Origin: Zygnema circumcarinatum
Lineage: Eukaryota > Streptophyta > Zygnematophyceae > Zygnematales > Zygnemataceae
DNA: 64,000 nt
Direction of reading: 5' to 3'
Assembly (NCBI GenBank): GCA_037447605.1
Contig: CM074813.1
Span: forward strand, 1,875,185-1,939,184
In this document: positions 46,277 to 58,322 of the stretch, piece by piece
Layout: each line of letters opens with the position of its first letter
Numbering within the stretch: position 1 is the stretch's first letter
Notes under the pieces: generated by a model
Told to the model about the DNA's origin: nothing
Databases searched by the model: none
The model's input: only the letters and a program-made list of their open reading frames with translations
Translations under genes and position numbers: made by a program

Positions 46277-47019
46277 GCATTGTGATTAGGCTGTCCATAT
46301 CAGTCAGAACGGGTTTGTAGGGTTGGTAGGAATTGCATTGCGGCCTTCGTTTGTCTCATAGGGCCTCCCTTTAGGATCTTCGTCAAAATTGTCCGTTCTT
46401 GTAGCTGTAGGCAGCGTAGGCCTTTCATTCCTGACACATGTGATCCGTACATACACCTGTACATCTGTCTTCTTTCTGCATTGCCTCCATGTGATCCGTA
46501 CGTGTACATTCTTGTGCTGCTCGGAAGGAATGAGGTTGTACTATATGCAGGCAAGACCATGTTTGTGGATCCCAGGCACCATGTGGCACCTTTGGAGCCA
46601 TTGTCAACCTGTACGAAACCTGTTGCGGGTGCCACCGTTGTGAAGATGGGCGGTCGAACAAAGCAAATGGTGCGTCTTTACTTCTGTGCAAAAAAAAACC
46701 TAAATGTATGGTACTGTAGGTCTCGTACAGGGTGCAGTCCGGTCGTAGTCAAGGTGGGTTGAAGGGTCACCAGCCAATGAACCCAATCGAATCTTGATTA
46801 GGGTTGTAGTTCTAATTGATGCATTCCATGCTCACTGATCCTCCTGGTTGGCAAAAAAAACTACTCGGTCATCGTCAAGTTTACACGTTGTGGCCCTCGG
46901 AGTCGACTAAAGACGACTTCAACAATTAGCTGGTCAATTTTTTTCCGACCTAGGGTACTGTACTTTGAAATATATTACCGTACACATTTTCTTGCTTTGG
47001 CTGCCCCAACCGTGAAGCA

Positions 47020-47042
47020 AACGTCCGCGATTGGGCATGCGT
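47020..47042. repeat. Extra copy of the foldback terminal motif
   Basis: AAACGTCCGCGATTGGGC occurs here outside the left arm and again at about 47113. The reverse complement GCCCAATCGCGGACG occurs at about 47388 inside the left arm and at about 48306 at the right end. The outer copy may be the true edge or a relic of a second element. Confidence 0.6.
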
Positions 47043-47094
47043 CGTCCGGGCAGCTAAAGGTTTGGTCGAGGGCAGCCCTAAACTGTTTTTGGCT

Positions 47095-48339
47095 GCCCTG
47101 TCCTCGAAGAAAACGTCCGCGATTGGGCGAGCGGCGGCCGGGCAAGCTGAAATTCTTTCTGGTCCTCCGTCGCCGCGATTCCGATCAGGTGCAGCCCCCC
47201 TACGGCGCGTCCCGTCACGTCGCGCGCACGGTACGGCAGCATTCCCCCACGGCAGTGGCGCCACCTGTCCGTCCTTACAGTCTTATCCACAGGGGAGATA
47301 AGGTAGGCGCGCGGCCCGCCATTTTGGGCCACACCTTTCTCTTCCGGGCAGCTCGCTGCCAAACTTGAGCTGCCCGGCCGACGCTCGCCCAATCGCGGAC
47401 GCTTGCCTCGCGTACCTGCAATACGTTTGCTCTGCCGGGGGCCTTCCCCAAGGCCTCGCTCCGCGGTCCGGGCTGTCATGTCTCCCTCCCTCCTTCACCG
47501 ACCACCCGCTCTCACTTGCTCTCTCGCATTCTCGCTCTCTGTCTCACTCTCCCTCTCTCCTCTCTCTCACTCTCTCTCTCCTCCAACTCATCCATGGACG
47601 TGGCAGCACTCTCTCTCTCCTCCAACTCATCCATGGACGTGCCAGGTGCTGCCAAGGCGGCAGTTTTCTGCGCTTTCTGGCTGCAGTTGATGCAGCTGCT
47701 GGTAGCGGCGTTGGGTGGCGGGCTGAAGGCTGTTGCAGCCGCCCACCCGCACCTGGAAGACCTTTTTTTTTTCCGTCGTCGGCATGCGCTGGCTGTCATG
47801 GTGGTGCTTGGATACAGCGGCAGCCCGCCACCCAACGCCGCTGCGAGCAGCTGCATACAGCCAGCCAGAAGGTGCAGAAAGCTGCCGCCTTGGCAGCACC
47901 TGGTATGGCCATGGATGAGCAGGAGGAGAGAGAGAGTGAAGAGAGAGGGAGAGTGAGACAGAGAGTGAGTGAGAGCGGGTGGTCGGTGAGGAAGGGAGGG
48001 AGACATGACAGCCCGGACCCGAGGCCCGAGGCCTTGGGGAGGGCCAGCTCAAGTTTGGCAGCGAGAGCTGCCCGGAAGAGAAAGGTGTGGCCCAAAATGG
48101 CGGGCCGCGCGCCTACCTTATCTCCCCTGTGGATAAGAAGACTGTAAGGACAAACAGGTGGCGCCAACGGCACTGCCGTTGGGGAATGCTGCCGTACCGT
48201 GTGCGCGACGTGATGGGACGCTCCGTAGGGGCTGCACCTGATCAGAATCAGAAACCAGAAACCAGAAAGAACTAGAAAGAATTTCAGATGCCCGGCCGAC
48301 GCTCGCCCAATCGCGGACGTTTGCTTCGAGGACAGGGCA
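47095..48339. mobile_element. Foldback element with long inverted repeats (about 1.24 kb)
   Basis: The left arm 47095-47725 and right arm 47821-48339 are near-identical reverse complements around a 95-bp loop. Matching blocks include GTAGGCGCGCGGCCCGCCAT with CACACCTTTCTCTTCC (about 47303-47348 against 48072-48117), TCAGGTGCAGCCCC, TTATCCACAGGGGAGATAAG, GGTGCTGCCAAGGCGGCAG and GCGGCGTTGGGTGGCGGGCT. The left arm is about 110 bp longer because of an inserted stretch around 47375-47445 and a duplicated CT-rich 44-mer at 47574-47641. The arms encode no recognisable protein, so the element looks non-autonomous (foldback or long-TIR MITE class). Flanking target duplications could not be recognised. 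Confidence 0.8.
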
Positions 48340-49166
48340 AAAGTGAGCCAAAAGGCATTCCGTGAGCCACAGTACAGCCGCCGTGGTCCTTGAGGGGAAA
48401 ATGCAAGTGGGAGGAAATTTGCACAACTTCTCTAATTGGAAAAGGAAACAGGGAAGCGACTTGCAAGAATGGGTTACTATCCATGAAAGGCTGAACTTGG
48501 GATTTCGAGGTGAGCAAGGCGGCCTTAGCGTGAATCGGTTCTTTTGCGCCAGTGACTTGGCCGCTTGGACAAATCGCTGCAAGTCTAGTAAAAGCCTTTC
48601 CATCCGATGTGTACGAATCCGAGAGGAGTTTTTTTTGCCATCTAAGGATCTCTTACATGATGCATAGTTTTTGTTTTGAATTGAAGCACAAAGTGACAAT
48701 TGTTACGCTCTGTAACGGTCCATAGTCCTTGAGTCCACGTAGTAGAATAATTGTGTCAGAAATTGCCAACTGGAATTTTGTTGCCTTAAAAGGCTGTCCT
48801 TTTGATGAAAAAAGGGTTTTTTTCTATTATATGACTCTCTCTTTGTGCCTTTTTTTTGCAGCACTATTTTGGTATGTTCATGCTACTATTGCGTGCAGAA
48901 TTTGCTCTAGTGCTAGCTCGCAATAACATGAGTTCCTCATCCTTCGATACAGCAGCTATTTAACATCGTATTCATATCTTCTTAGCCTTAGCTTTGAGCC
49001 TCTCTTTCCACCCACACTGTTACTTATCAAGGAAAAGGTTCCAAGCAGGGGTCTCAAGAGCAACCAGCAACCCTCTACCTGTGTTCTTAGCACATTCTGT
49101 GAAATGAAAACATGCCTTTAACATTTCCCCCTTTCCCCCTCTCTCTCTCTCGCTTTTTCCCCCTCT

Positions 49167-49460
49167 CAATGGTTGCAACCATTGACTGGCTTCCCAGCCA
49201 ACCATTGCCAATAACTGCAACCATTGGACCATTGATTCCCTCCCCCCACCCAATCATTGGCAATGGTTGCAACCATTGGCTGGCTTCCAAGCCAACCGTT
49301 GCTAGTAACTGCAACCATTGGACCATTGATTCCCGCTCCACCCAACCATTGCCAATGGTTGCGACCATTGGCTGGCTTCCCAGCCAACCATTGCCAATTA
49401 CTGCAACTATTGGACCGTTGAATTCCCGCCCCACCCAACCATTGCCAATGGTTCCAACCA
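49167..49460. repeat. 93-bp tandem array with AATGGTTGCAACCATT palindromes
   Basis: Units start at 49167, 49261, 49353 and (partial) 49446. Each holds CAATGGTTGCAACCATTG, a self-complementary word, then GGCTGGCTTCC and AGCCAACCATTGCC, then CAACCATTGGACCATTGA and a C-rich spacer. Related in core sequence to the palindromic minisatellites near 3-4 kb. Confidence 0.85.
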
Positions 49461-50049
49461 GCAACTGAGCTGGAAAACTTAGTGAGTTGATTAACTTTAA
49501 AAAGAATCTTGAATTTTTGATTTTCTGAATTGTCGTGTTGTCGAGTCCTTTCCAGTCCTATAACGCGATTGGTTATTTCCTTGATCCTTCTTTGTATTCA
49601 CTGTTTGCTTTGCTCGTGCATGATTTGAAGTTTTTGTTCCAAAGTGGAACTCAAAAGTGAACACAACTCACGAGACTTGTTCATATAAAGCAGGAAAATG
49701 CTTGGGATTCAGGCGCAACTGAAGAAAACTATGGGACGAATTTCAGATTTCGTCATTGCTTACATTTTAACTTGACAGAGGGACAACTGAAGGAATGTAC
49801 ATGTAACTCTACAAAACTTAAAGTGCAAAAATAAATGAAAAAATGTTTACAATACTCTGGTCAGGTCAGGATTGTGACTCTTCAGTCAGTTCCCACGTTA
49901 GTCCATTCTCCGACCGTTGTCGTTATTCATTTTCCTGACCTGTCAAAAATGATGCCATTCTTCCAAGAATGGTCCCTAAGTGGCGCATGATGGTCAGTCG
50001 CTGAGTGCCGACGTTGGGAGCGCCACCGACCATCCCTTTTCGTCAATCT

Positions 50050-50155
50050 GCGGTGAGTCGAGTCGAGTCAAGTAAAATAAATAAAAGTAAAATTAAAATC
50101 AAGTCAAGTTAAATAAAAGTAAAATAAAGTCAAGTCAAGTCAAGCCGAGTCAATG
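50050..50155. repeat. AAGTC / TAAAA simple-sequence stretch
   Basis: Alternating runs of GAGTC/CAAGTC pentamers and AATAAAAGTAAAA words, diverged, near the proposed DNA2 3' end. Confidence 0.6.
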
Positions 50156-50346
50156 GGCCAGAGCTGCATCCAACCAGAGAGACATACCAGTCTCAAAAGG
50201 TGAGAGAGTGTGCTCGATGACGAAAGAGTTGACCTCGACCCGATGAGAATGAGCTTCTTCTGAACATGCCGCGCACCCAACCCCGCCCCATTCAAAAAGG
50301 AAAGAATCAGCACTTAGCCATTGAGGACGGTCAGAAGTGGTTCGGT

Positions 50347-52175
50347 TCACAACCAACCGATTTTTAGCTTAGCGAGTTTGTATATTTTTGGAGGCAATGA
50401 TGAAAAGTAGGAGCCGCTTCCAGCAACGGTCCTGTCTCCAAGAGGGAGGGAGGGAGGGAGGGAAAGAACGAGGGCGTTACGCACCGCCGCTCGAGTAAGC
50501 GCCACATTCAAGCGCTGTAAATCCGCCACGTGGCGCTCAGAGATCCTTTTCTCTTCATTTGAGCTCACGAAGGACAAAAAAATGCAATCTTTGTCTCGTC
50601 CCTGCATGCATTCCAACGTGCCATTGCAGAGAATCTGATCAACAAAAGGAAGGCGCTGCCGTCTGCCTTGGTCGCCAACAGGTTCAATGTATCTGGTCGT
50701 GAACCGAACGAAAGCAGTCGGTCCGTGCAGTAGTGCCCCTACCTGAAACCTGTCCACCGTGTCCACCTCGAGCCCTTCAAGGCCCCTCTCCTCCTTCAGT
50801 CGCCGCAAGAGCCGAACTTGCGCTCCGTACGGCGACATGGCCCCTAGACTCCCCTTCACGCCACCGGCTACAAGGGTCTCGGCTATCTGTATTAAAAAAA
50901 GAAAGGAATGAAAATGGGTTAAACTTCAAAATAGTTTAAGCGAATAGACAAACATGAAGGCGGAAGTTAAAGCATTTTTTCCTTTTTCTGAAACGCATCA
51001 GAAGGTCAATTTTTGCGGTTCGTACGCGGATAAGGAGGGCCGCTTCCCCTGCATTGTGTCGATTTCCCTGTAGGCGCGTTTCCGTTGCTGGTAAAGCATC
51101 TGAAAAAATACCCAAAAAAAAAAAAAAAAGGTGAATTCATTTAAGAAGCAAACATTCATGCCTTTCTGGACCCATTTGATTCTGAATATCGCACTTTGTG
51201 GTTTCCGTTTGACTAAAGAACTAAGGGCAATCAGCTCACCGGTATCGAGGAATATTACTCGATTTTTTGGTTCAACCACCTGCAGACAATAGGTATCGTT
51301 GTAGAGTTTCAGTATTATCACAGCTTTGAACATTGGCAGGTTGAAGTCTACAGTAAAGTCAGTGCCAGTTTCAGAACAACAGTTTTCACTTTGAAGAACA
51401 TGGAGGCAGAGGAAGCAATAGGAAAGAAGGATAAAAGGAGTGGGGGGGGGGGGGGGGGGGGGGGNNNNNNNNNNGTGATGGAGAGGATGGGGGAGAGGGC
51501 GAGAGAGAGGGTGCGGGGTGAGAGAGAGGATAGAGAGTGTGAGAGAGAGGGAGGGGTGGGCGAGGGGGAGGGTGAGAAAGGGGTTGAGAGGAGGTGAGAG
51601 AGAGGATGAGGAAGAGGGTGAGAACGCGGGTGAGAGAGTGGGTGAGCGATTGAGGGTGAGGGAAAGGGTGATGGAGAGGATGGGGGAGGGGTGAGAGAGA
51701 GGATAGAGAGGGTGAGAGAGGGGGGTGGGGTGGGTGAGGGGGAGAACAAGAGAGAGAAGGGTTAAGAGGAGGTGAGAGAGAGGGTTGGGTGGGTGAGGGG
51801 GAGAGTGCGAGAGAAAAGGGTTGAGAGGAGGTGAGAGGGAGGATGAGGAAGAGGGTGAAATAGCGGGTGAGGGAGAGGCTGAGAGATTGAGGGTGACGGA
51901 GAGGGTGAGGGGGAGAGGTGAAGGAGAGAGGATGAAGGAGAGAGATGAGGGAGGGAGGGTGAGGGCGAGGGAGGAGAGCCCTGAAAGCGAGCTCCCTTAC
52001 ATGGAGCAGCCAGTACGGCAGCCGCCCGGCCGCTTTCCCGTCCCGCAGCTCACTGAGCCCTGCCACGTGGAGGCAGGCGGTCGCGACAGCTGGCGATGCG
52101 CAGGAGAGCCGGCCGCCATAGACAAGCTCGTTGCTGAGCAGCATGACGTCAGCACACATGCGGAACTGCAGTCCA

Positions 52176-52207
<32 letters not shown>

Positions 52208-55200
52208 AAAACACACACACATGGCACACGTAAAACGCATTTTCAGAACTGTACCGGTACTCACAATGGACATGGAGCACAGGAGCATCTACTGAAGAAG
52301 GAGCCCTATTTCGAGTCAGCCCCTTTTCTTTCTTTAAGAGTTTTTTGGGAGCTTTTCTAATTGCATGGCTTTAGGGCTGAGTCAGCTGCTGCTGGGCCAC
52401 CTGGCAGCGCAGGGCGCTGACAGCTGTCGGATGCGCATTTGCAAGCCGCGAGAAGAGGCTCTCAGCCATTCCGCCTGCTCGGGCCGCCTCGCTCTGCTAA
52501 AGGGAGTGAGCAAGCTTGTTTAAATAGAAAGATGAACGAAAATGCAAAGGAGAGGAACAAACAAGCTGTTGTGACGCTGCTGAAAGCCACTCCTACCATC
52601 TGTTCAGTCAGTAACTTGTAGCATACAATGTTTCTCTCACTTTACTGTCCTTTTCCATTCATCCAGCCCTCTCCCTCTCCCTCCTCCGTCCTCCCTCTTC
52701 ACTGCTTCCGCTTCCCTCCCAACTCCCTATCCCACTCCACCCTGAATGTCTTTGTTCTGGTGACGTACCTATAACATAAAACGCTCTCTCTTACTCTTTC
52801 TCTCTCTCTCTCTCCCCCCTCTCTCTCTTTCTCTCTTTCTCTAGCTCTCTCGCTCTCGCTCTCTCTCTCTCTCTTTCTCTCTCTGTTCACATGAGGCACA
52901 AGGGAGGGGTCGAAAGTAGTACTTTAACCAGAGGAGGGAGCTGGTGGGGGTCCCCAACGAGCACGAACGTCCGCGCACAGCGCAACGGGCCGAGGCACAC
53001 CTGCGAGGGGTCGGGACTCGCTGTGAGCACAGCCCTAGGACGCTTACGAATCCCATGCGCACTCAGTGGGACCTTCTCGTACCCTCTCCCGCCCCCTCTC
53101 TCTATATCACTCTGCCTATGGCTCTCACCTCCCCCCTCCGCCGGGGTCTCTGCGTCTCCATTTCCTCTCCCCTCCTCTACCCTATCCAATTTCTATTTCC
53201 CCTCGCATTCCCTCTCCACTCTCCCCCTTTCCCTTACCCCCTCCCTCCCTATCTTTTGCCATCCCGATTCCCCTCCCGCTCTCCTTCCCACTCCCTCTCC
53301 CTGTCTCTCTACCTCACACACTCACTCTCCCTCCCCTCCCTCTCCCCTCTCTCACCGGCAGCGTGACCTGCCCTGCCTCGTCCACAATGCACATGTCGAA
53401 GCGCTTGCGGGCGAGCAGTCCTCCACTCGCCGCGAGACACGTGGCGCCCACCACTTGCGCCGCCGCCACCTCCCGCGCTATCTCCGCCGTCGAGCCAACC
53501 CTCCTGCCTGCGCCCACTCCCGCACGCGGCTGCTGGGAAGGGGGAGAGAGAGAGAAGAGAGAGGAGAGAGAGGAGAGAGAGAGAGAGGAGAAAGAGAGGA
53601 GAGAATGGAGAGACAGCGGAGAGGGGGGAGCGGCGGGAGAGGCAGCGGCTGGGCAGAAAATCACCTTCACCGAAAAGAGTGTACGGCAAAATGCCCGGGT
53701 GCACCGCATCCGTCCTTCCGACTCGCAGAAATTGAACTCCCTGTGACAATAGAGAGACTGCGCCTTGCTCAACCTTTTAAGGAGCAGTAGTCACATTCAA
53801 ATTTCTGCTTTCCTTTGTGAGAATTCCGTACAACTCGAAGCCCGTCAATTCCTCTAAACACCCGAAACTCGAAACTCGTAACAGAAGGACGTGTTAGTTT
53901 TCTTCCGACCTCTTTCAGGAGCTTGAGAAGAACATTGTCGACTGCGGAATTCGTGTACGAAGTGAGCAGTACGGATTTTCCCTCCGCGACTAATTTTTTC
54001 ACCGCCTGCACAATGGTCGACGTTTTTCCGCTGCCCGGCATTCCCAAAATTAGGGCGTAGTCCTCCGCGGAAAGCATCTGTTCAGGACCTCCGAATAAGA
54101 AAAATGTTAACCGAGAGGCTAAGGGTAAAAAAAAAAAAAAAAAAATGAAAAAAAAAAATGTACATCAGAACATTTAAATTTCTAAATTTCTAGTTTTTCC
54201 TTTTTGTCTTTACCTTCTTGACGGCTTGCTTCTGGTCTTCATTCAAATGAGCATCTGCCGGATCGCTGCTTTCTGGGCAAGAAATACCGAAAGACGGAGC
54301 CTGGAAAAACCTCCAAATGGAAAATGACATCAAATCAAATGGTCAAAAAAGAGCGTCTACGCCCTCACAGCCTAGCTTTCCCTCCGTAAGAAATAAAATC
54401 TCTGCAGTATTCATAAAGAGACTAAAAAAGGGGGGGGGGGGAAGGGGTGGGGGAGGAAACCACTAGAAGAAAGCAACAGTCTTCACCTCAAGATCAACCA
54501 TCAATCGCCGCCTTCTCGTGTCAGCATTCTCCCTCCCAAAAAGTTGCATCAAGTTTGATCTGCCGCTCCCAAGACAACAAAAGGGAAAAAGTTGGAAAAA
54601 AAAAAAACAATTCATACCCTCCAGCCCTTTCTCGACAATCAAATGGTTGATATTTTTTTTTTTGAAGTATCGAGAAAACAAGGGGGAAACCCCTCATTTC
54701 TTCAGAAGATTGGAGTCCTTTTTTTCCGATCGCACGAGACTGACCGCATTTGCGCCCCAATCGATGCGCTTTCATCTTTGTCGAACCTCCACACCTCGGC
54801 CCACAGCCTATCAGAACTTGACACGTGGCGATTTCCGTGCAGTTGCAGTCGACGAGGAAGTGACACCTGTCCAGAAAGCCGAACAAGGAAAGGAGTTCCT
54901 TCAACTTCAGCACCTTCCTTAACATGTACAGATCCCAAAAAAATGAAAATAGAAAGAAGATAATTGTTTGCTATAGAGGTCATCAGGTTTTAGTTTGGAT
55001 TTTATTCGTCGCTCGTTAAATCTTTGCCCCCGAAACAAGGCTCCCCTTTCACTTCACAAAGCAAAAGAAAAAAAAAGTTCCCAGGAACTCACCTTCAGAA
55101 AATCGGCAGAAATCTCCTCAATTATGCAGTTGGTTGAGACTGCCACGTGGCCAGACTCAGTGCTTAACACCTGCATACGCATTCAGATCCAAGGTCCAAT

Positions 55201-58200
55201 GCTTTAACTTACTTGGGTTCAGAAACGTTGTAAAGCAGTCATCAATTCCTAGGCTTCAGAGCTTTCAACGTTTGACTGATTCCATGGTTTCCGATTCAAG
55301 CTCTTGAAAGCTGTCCATTTGCCTGCTGCTGCTGCTGTTCAAGGTTTCACGACCACATGCATTCAAAAGTTTTCTTTCATTTCATTTTTATTTCATTCCA
55401 TGTTCAGTGAGTTGAGAACATCCCAGCGGCGGCCCCCACCCCTCTCTCGCCCCTCCCCATCGCCGTCTCCACAGGGCTCGCCCCGCGCCGCCGAAACGTG
55501 TACGTGAATTTTCCCCCCGAAATTTTGCCTTCGCCTTCGGGCTGCCCGCGTGTCACGTCACAGCTCTCCAGCAGCATGCCGCCGATGCAGAGGCCCTCCC
55601 TCTCCCGCGCGCTGCTCTCCACCGCCCAAATGCCTCTCCGCCTCTCCTGCACGCAGCGCCGCCCTCCCACTCTCGAACGTTACCGACCTCCCGCCTCTCT
55701 CTCCCTCACTTGTCAATTCTCTCGCACCTTTCCCATCCCTATCTCTCACTCTCTCTCCCTCTCTCTCTCTCTCTTTTACCCTCCCCCTCGCGTCCTCACA
55801 TAACCTCCCTCGTTCCTCTCCCACCCCCACCTCTATGGCCCCCATCTCGAGGTCGATGAGGCGGTTCCATCGCCTGAGAAAGTCCCCCTCGCCTTCCGAG
55901 AGGTGCCCGGTTCGATCCGCGAAGACCTCGCCCAGGCCGCTGCTCTCCTCTGTGCCGCCCTCCACCGCCTGCACGCTCCTCGCCCCAACTCGCTCCTTCA
56001 ACAGAGGAGCCATTTTGGGCATTTTCTTTTTTTTGAATGGTTTATTTTTTATGAATAAGCACGAGCTTATTGATTACAGCTGTACAACAATCTAATGTCG
56101 TTCTTTAGTTTGTGTTTAGACCGTAATCTGATCTTAGCAGCACAGATGATGTGAGATTAGCCGCTCGCCACCTTGTGGTACAGGGCGCACGAGTCGAGCT
56201 GGTAGCAGTTACGACATATGTGAGCGCTCTGCATAATTTAACTCGCGAACAGACATTGTAAGTTTCCCTCGTTGACTGGAGTCATCTGGTTTAGAGAGGG
56301 GGAGGGAGAAGAAAAGACGAGAGAGGAGGTGGGGGAGGAGAGGAGTGAGGGACTGAGGAGAGCACAGGAGGCAGAGAGGAGAAAAGGACAGAGGCAGAGC
56401 CAGGTCGAATTGTCAGCAGCTGATGAGACCAAGTCAAACTCATTTGCCTTCAACCACTAATACAAGTCACTCTTTCAATTCATTACTCCCCTCTGCCCAG
56501 CCCCCCCCTCCCCCACCTTGAGCATGGCCGGCAGGCGCTGCGTGGCGGCCGCCTGAAGGAGGCTCTGCGCGTGCTCGTTGCGGCGCGCGAGGATGCCCGC
56601 CACCTCGCTGCGCGCCGCCTCCACGCCCTGCACGCACAGGGGGGGGGGCATGGGGACATGGGGCATGCGGGGATGTGGGGATGTGGGGATGTGGGAATGT
56701 GGGCATGTGGGCATGTGGGGAGAAAAGAGTTCCCCCTTTCCAACCCTTCTGCATGAAGGGGAAGGGAGGCGGCGCATGCCTGCGTGCGGCCCGGCTGGAG
56801 GTAGTGCAGGAGCCCGCTGCCCGGCTCCGCCTCGTAGCGCTCCGCCACCAGCAGAGTGTACAGGATCACCTGCGCGCGGTGCTCTATGGCGGCCTGCATC
56901 CCATCAGACCGCTGTCACATTCTCTCCTTTCTATCTTCCTCCCTCTCGTCCCTTTTGCCCCTTCAATCCTCCCCCCGTCCATTGCTCTCTACTATATTTC
57001 GCATCCCACTCCTTCCTCCGCCCTCCTCCCGTTTTCCTAATCTCACCACTCTCCTCTCCGTCCCAGCTCTCCCCTCCCTTTCATCCCGCTCCCTCCGCAC
57101 TCTCCTATTTCCTCTCCTCCGCCGTACATTCCCTCCGTCCCCATTTCCCCCTCTCCATCTCCCTCCTCCCCTTTGTCTCCACCTCTCTCCTCGTTCTCTC
57201 CTACTTCATCCTCTCTCTCTTCTTGGTCCCTCTGAAATCCTTCCCTTTCCCAACATACGCTCCCACTCTCACCTGTCCAGTCGTTGCCTTTCCGGTTTTG
57301 AGTTCAAGCGGCACAATGGCGTCCACTGGCTCTGCAGACTCTGTGCCAATTTGGGTTCCGAATTTCGAATGTTTTCTGCGAATTTTCACTCTTGCTGTCA
57401 CATCGATCATGCCCTTCAGACCGTAGCGCGGAGACCAGACCGACTCCTCGATGTCCACCACCTGATTCCCCTCAAGCCCTCGTCATAATGCCATCACTCC
57501 ATCATCTTAAAAATTAAAGTAAAATAGTTGAAGTTCAAGATAAAGGTAATGCGCCTTAATCAGCTTGAAATTCACTCATCTTTCATCATTTTAGTGGTGA
57601 AACTTAGCCCGATTACCTTAATCATTATCTGTCAACCTCGCCCTTAAGTCTACCTTCATCTCAGATCTTGAATCTCATTGTCCGATCAGTTCTCACCTCT
57701 GCAACAGCGACAGAGGCGGAGTTTCCATTCCATCCAAACTCCACATTTGGAGTTTTCGGCACCTGCAAGGCATGCGTGTTTCAGGACAATAAAAAAATAT
57801 CTCTACTCTGTTCCCAATCACAAAAATGAAATCAGCGCTCGCGCTCTATGAGCATAGCGAAATCACTAGAAAATTTTATGTGAAAACATCGCACCTCCTT
57901 CGTTAAGAACCCGTGGACCCATTCCAGAATCTTCGGAATGTTCTCCTGTAAATGTTTATACACCGAGCTCTCCTCCACTGAAACAGCACCCAGATATCCC
58001 CCTCTAGTCCGATGAAAAGATGATTGGTTTTTACGACCGTGAGAAGTTACGTGACGGGATTGCTCTTCTCGAATTAAAAAATGACCTCTGCTAAAAAAAA
58101 ATTATGCTTCTGAAGTCCAAGTGGGAACCTACGCTGCTTTCACCTTTGCAGGGAAGAAAAATGAAAGGGCTTCAAGCAAGAAGGGTTTCTGATTCCAACG

Positions 58201-58255
58201 GCCACACTTCATTCCTGGAAATGTGAATGGAGGGAAAGAGAAGTGGTCACGACGG

Positions 58256-58322
<67 letters not shown>

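Larger units (their letters stand above)
46277..50346. other. Convergent intergenic region between CNOT1 and DNA2
   Basis: 4.07 kb. The first 700 bases are the likely CNOT1 3' UTR and unique sequence with repeated GTGATCCGTAC and TGTAC words (46440-46510). Then come the foldback element (47095-48339) and unique sequence with short unconvincing open frames on both strands (48360-48700). A 93-bp tandem array (49167-49460) and an AAGTC/TAAAA simple-sequence stretch (50050-50155) follow. No gene supported. Confidence 0.6.
50347..55170 (-). other. DNA2: DNA2 exons: SF1 helicase domain
   Basis: Exons 55093-55170, 54745-54917, 54487-54559, 54214-54300, 53910-54077, 53665-53740, 53356-53507, 52929-53000, 52401-52496, 52001-52165, 51240-51279, 51026-51099, 50743-50886 and 50347-50601, all in frame. 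Motifs: [207 protein letters not shown]. Confidence 0.94.

Noticed and set aside
46997-48173. Several open frames in the foldback
   Set aside because: They mirror each other across the inverted repeat and read through CT tracts; no transposase motif.
48118-48699. Open frames of about 100-190 residues on both strands
   Set aside because: Partly inside the foldback arm; the remaining sequence shows no family signature or splice context.
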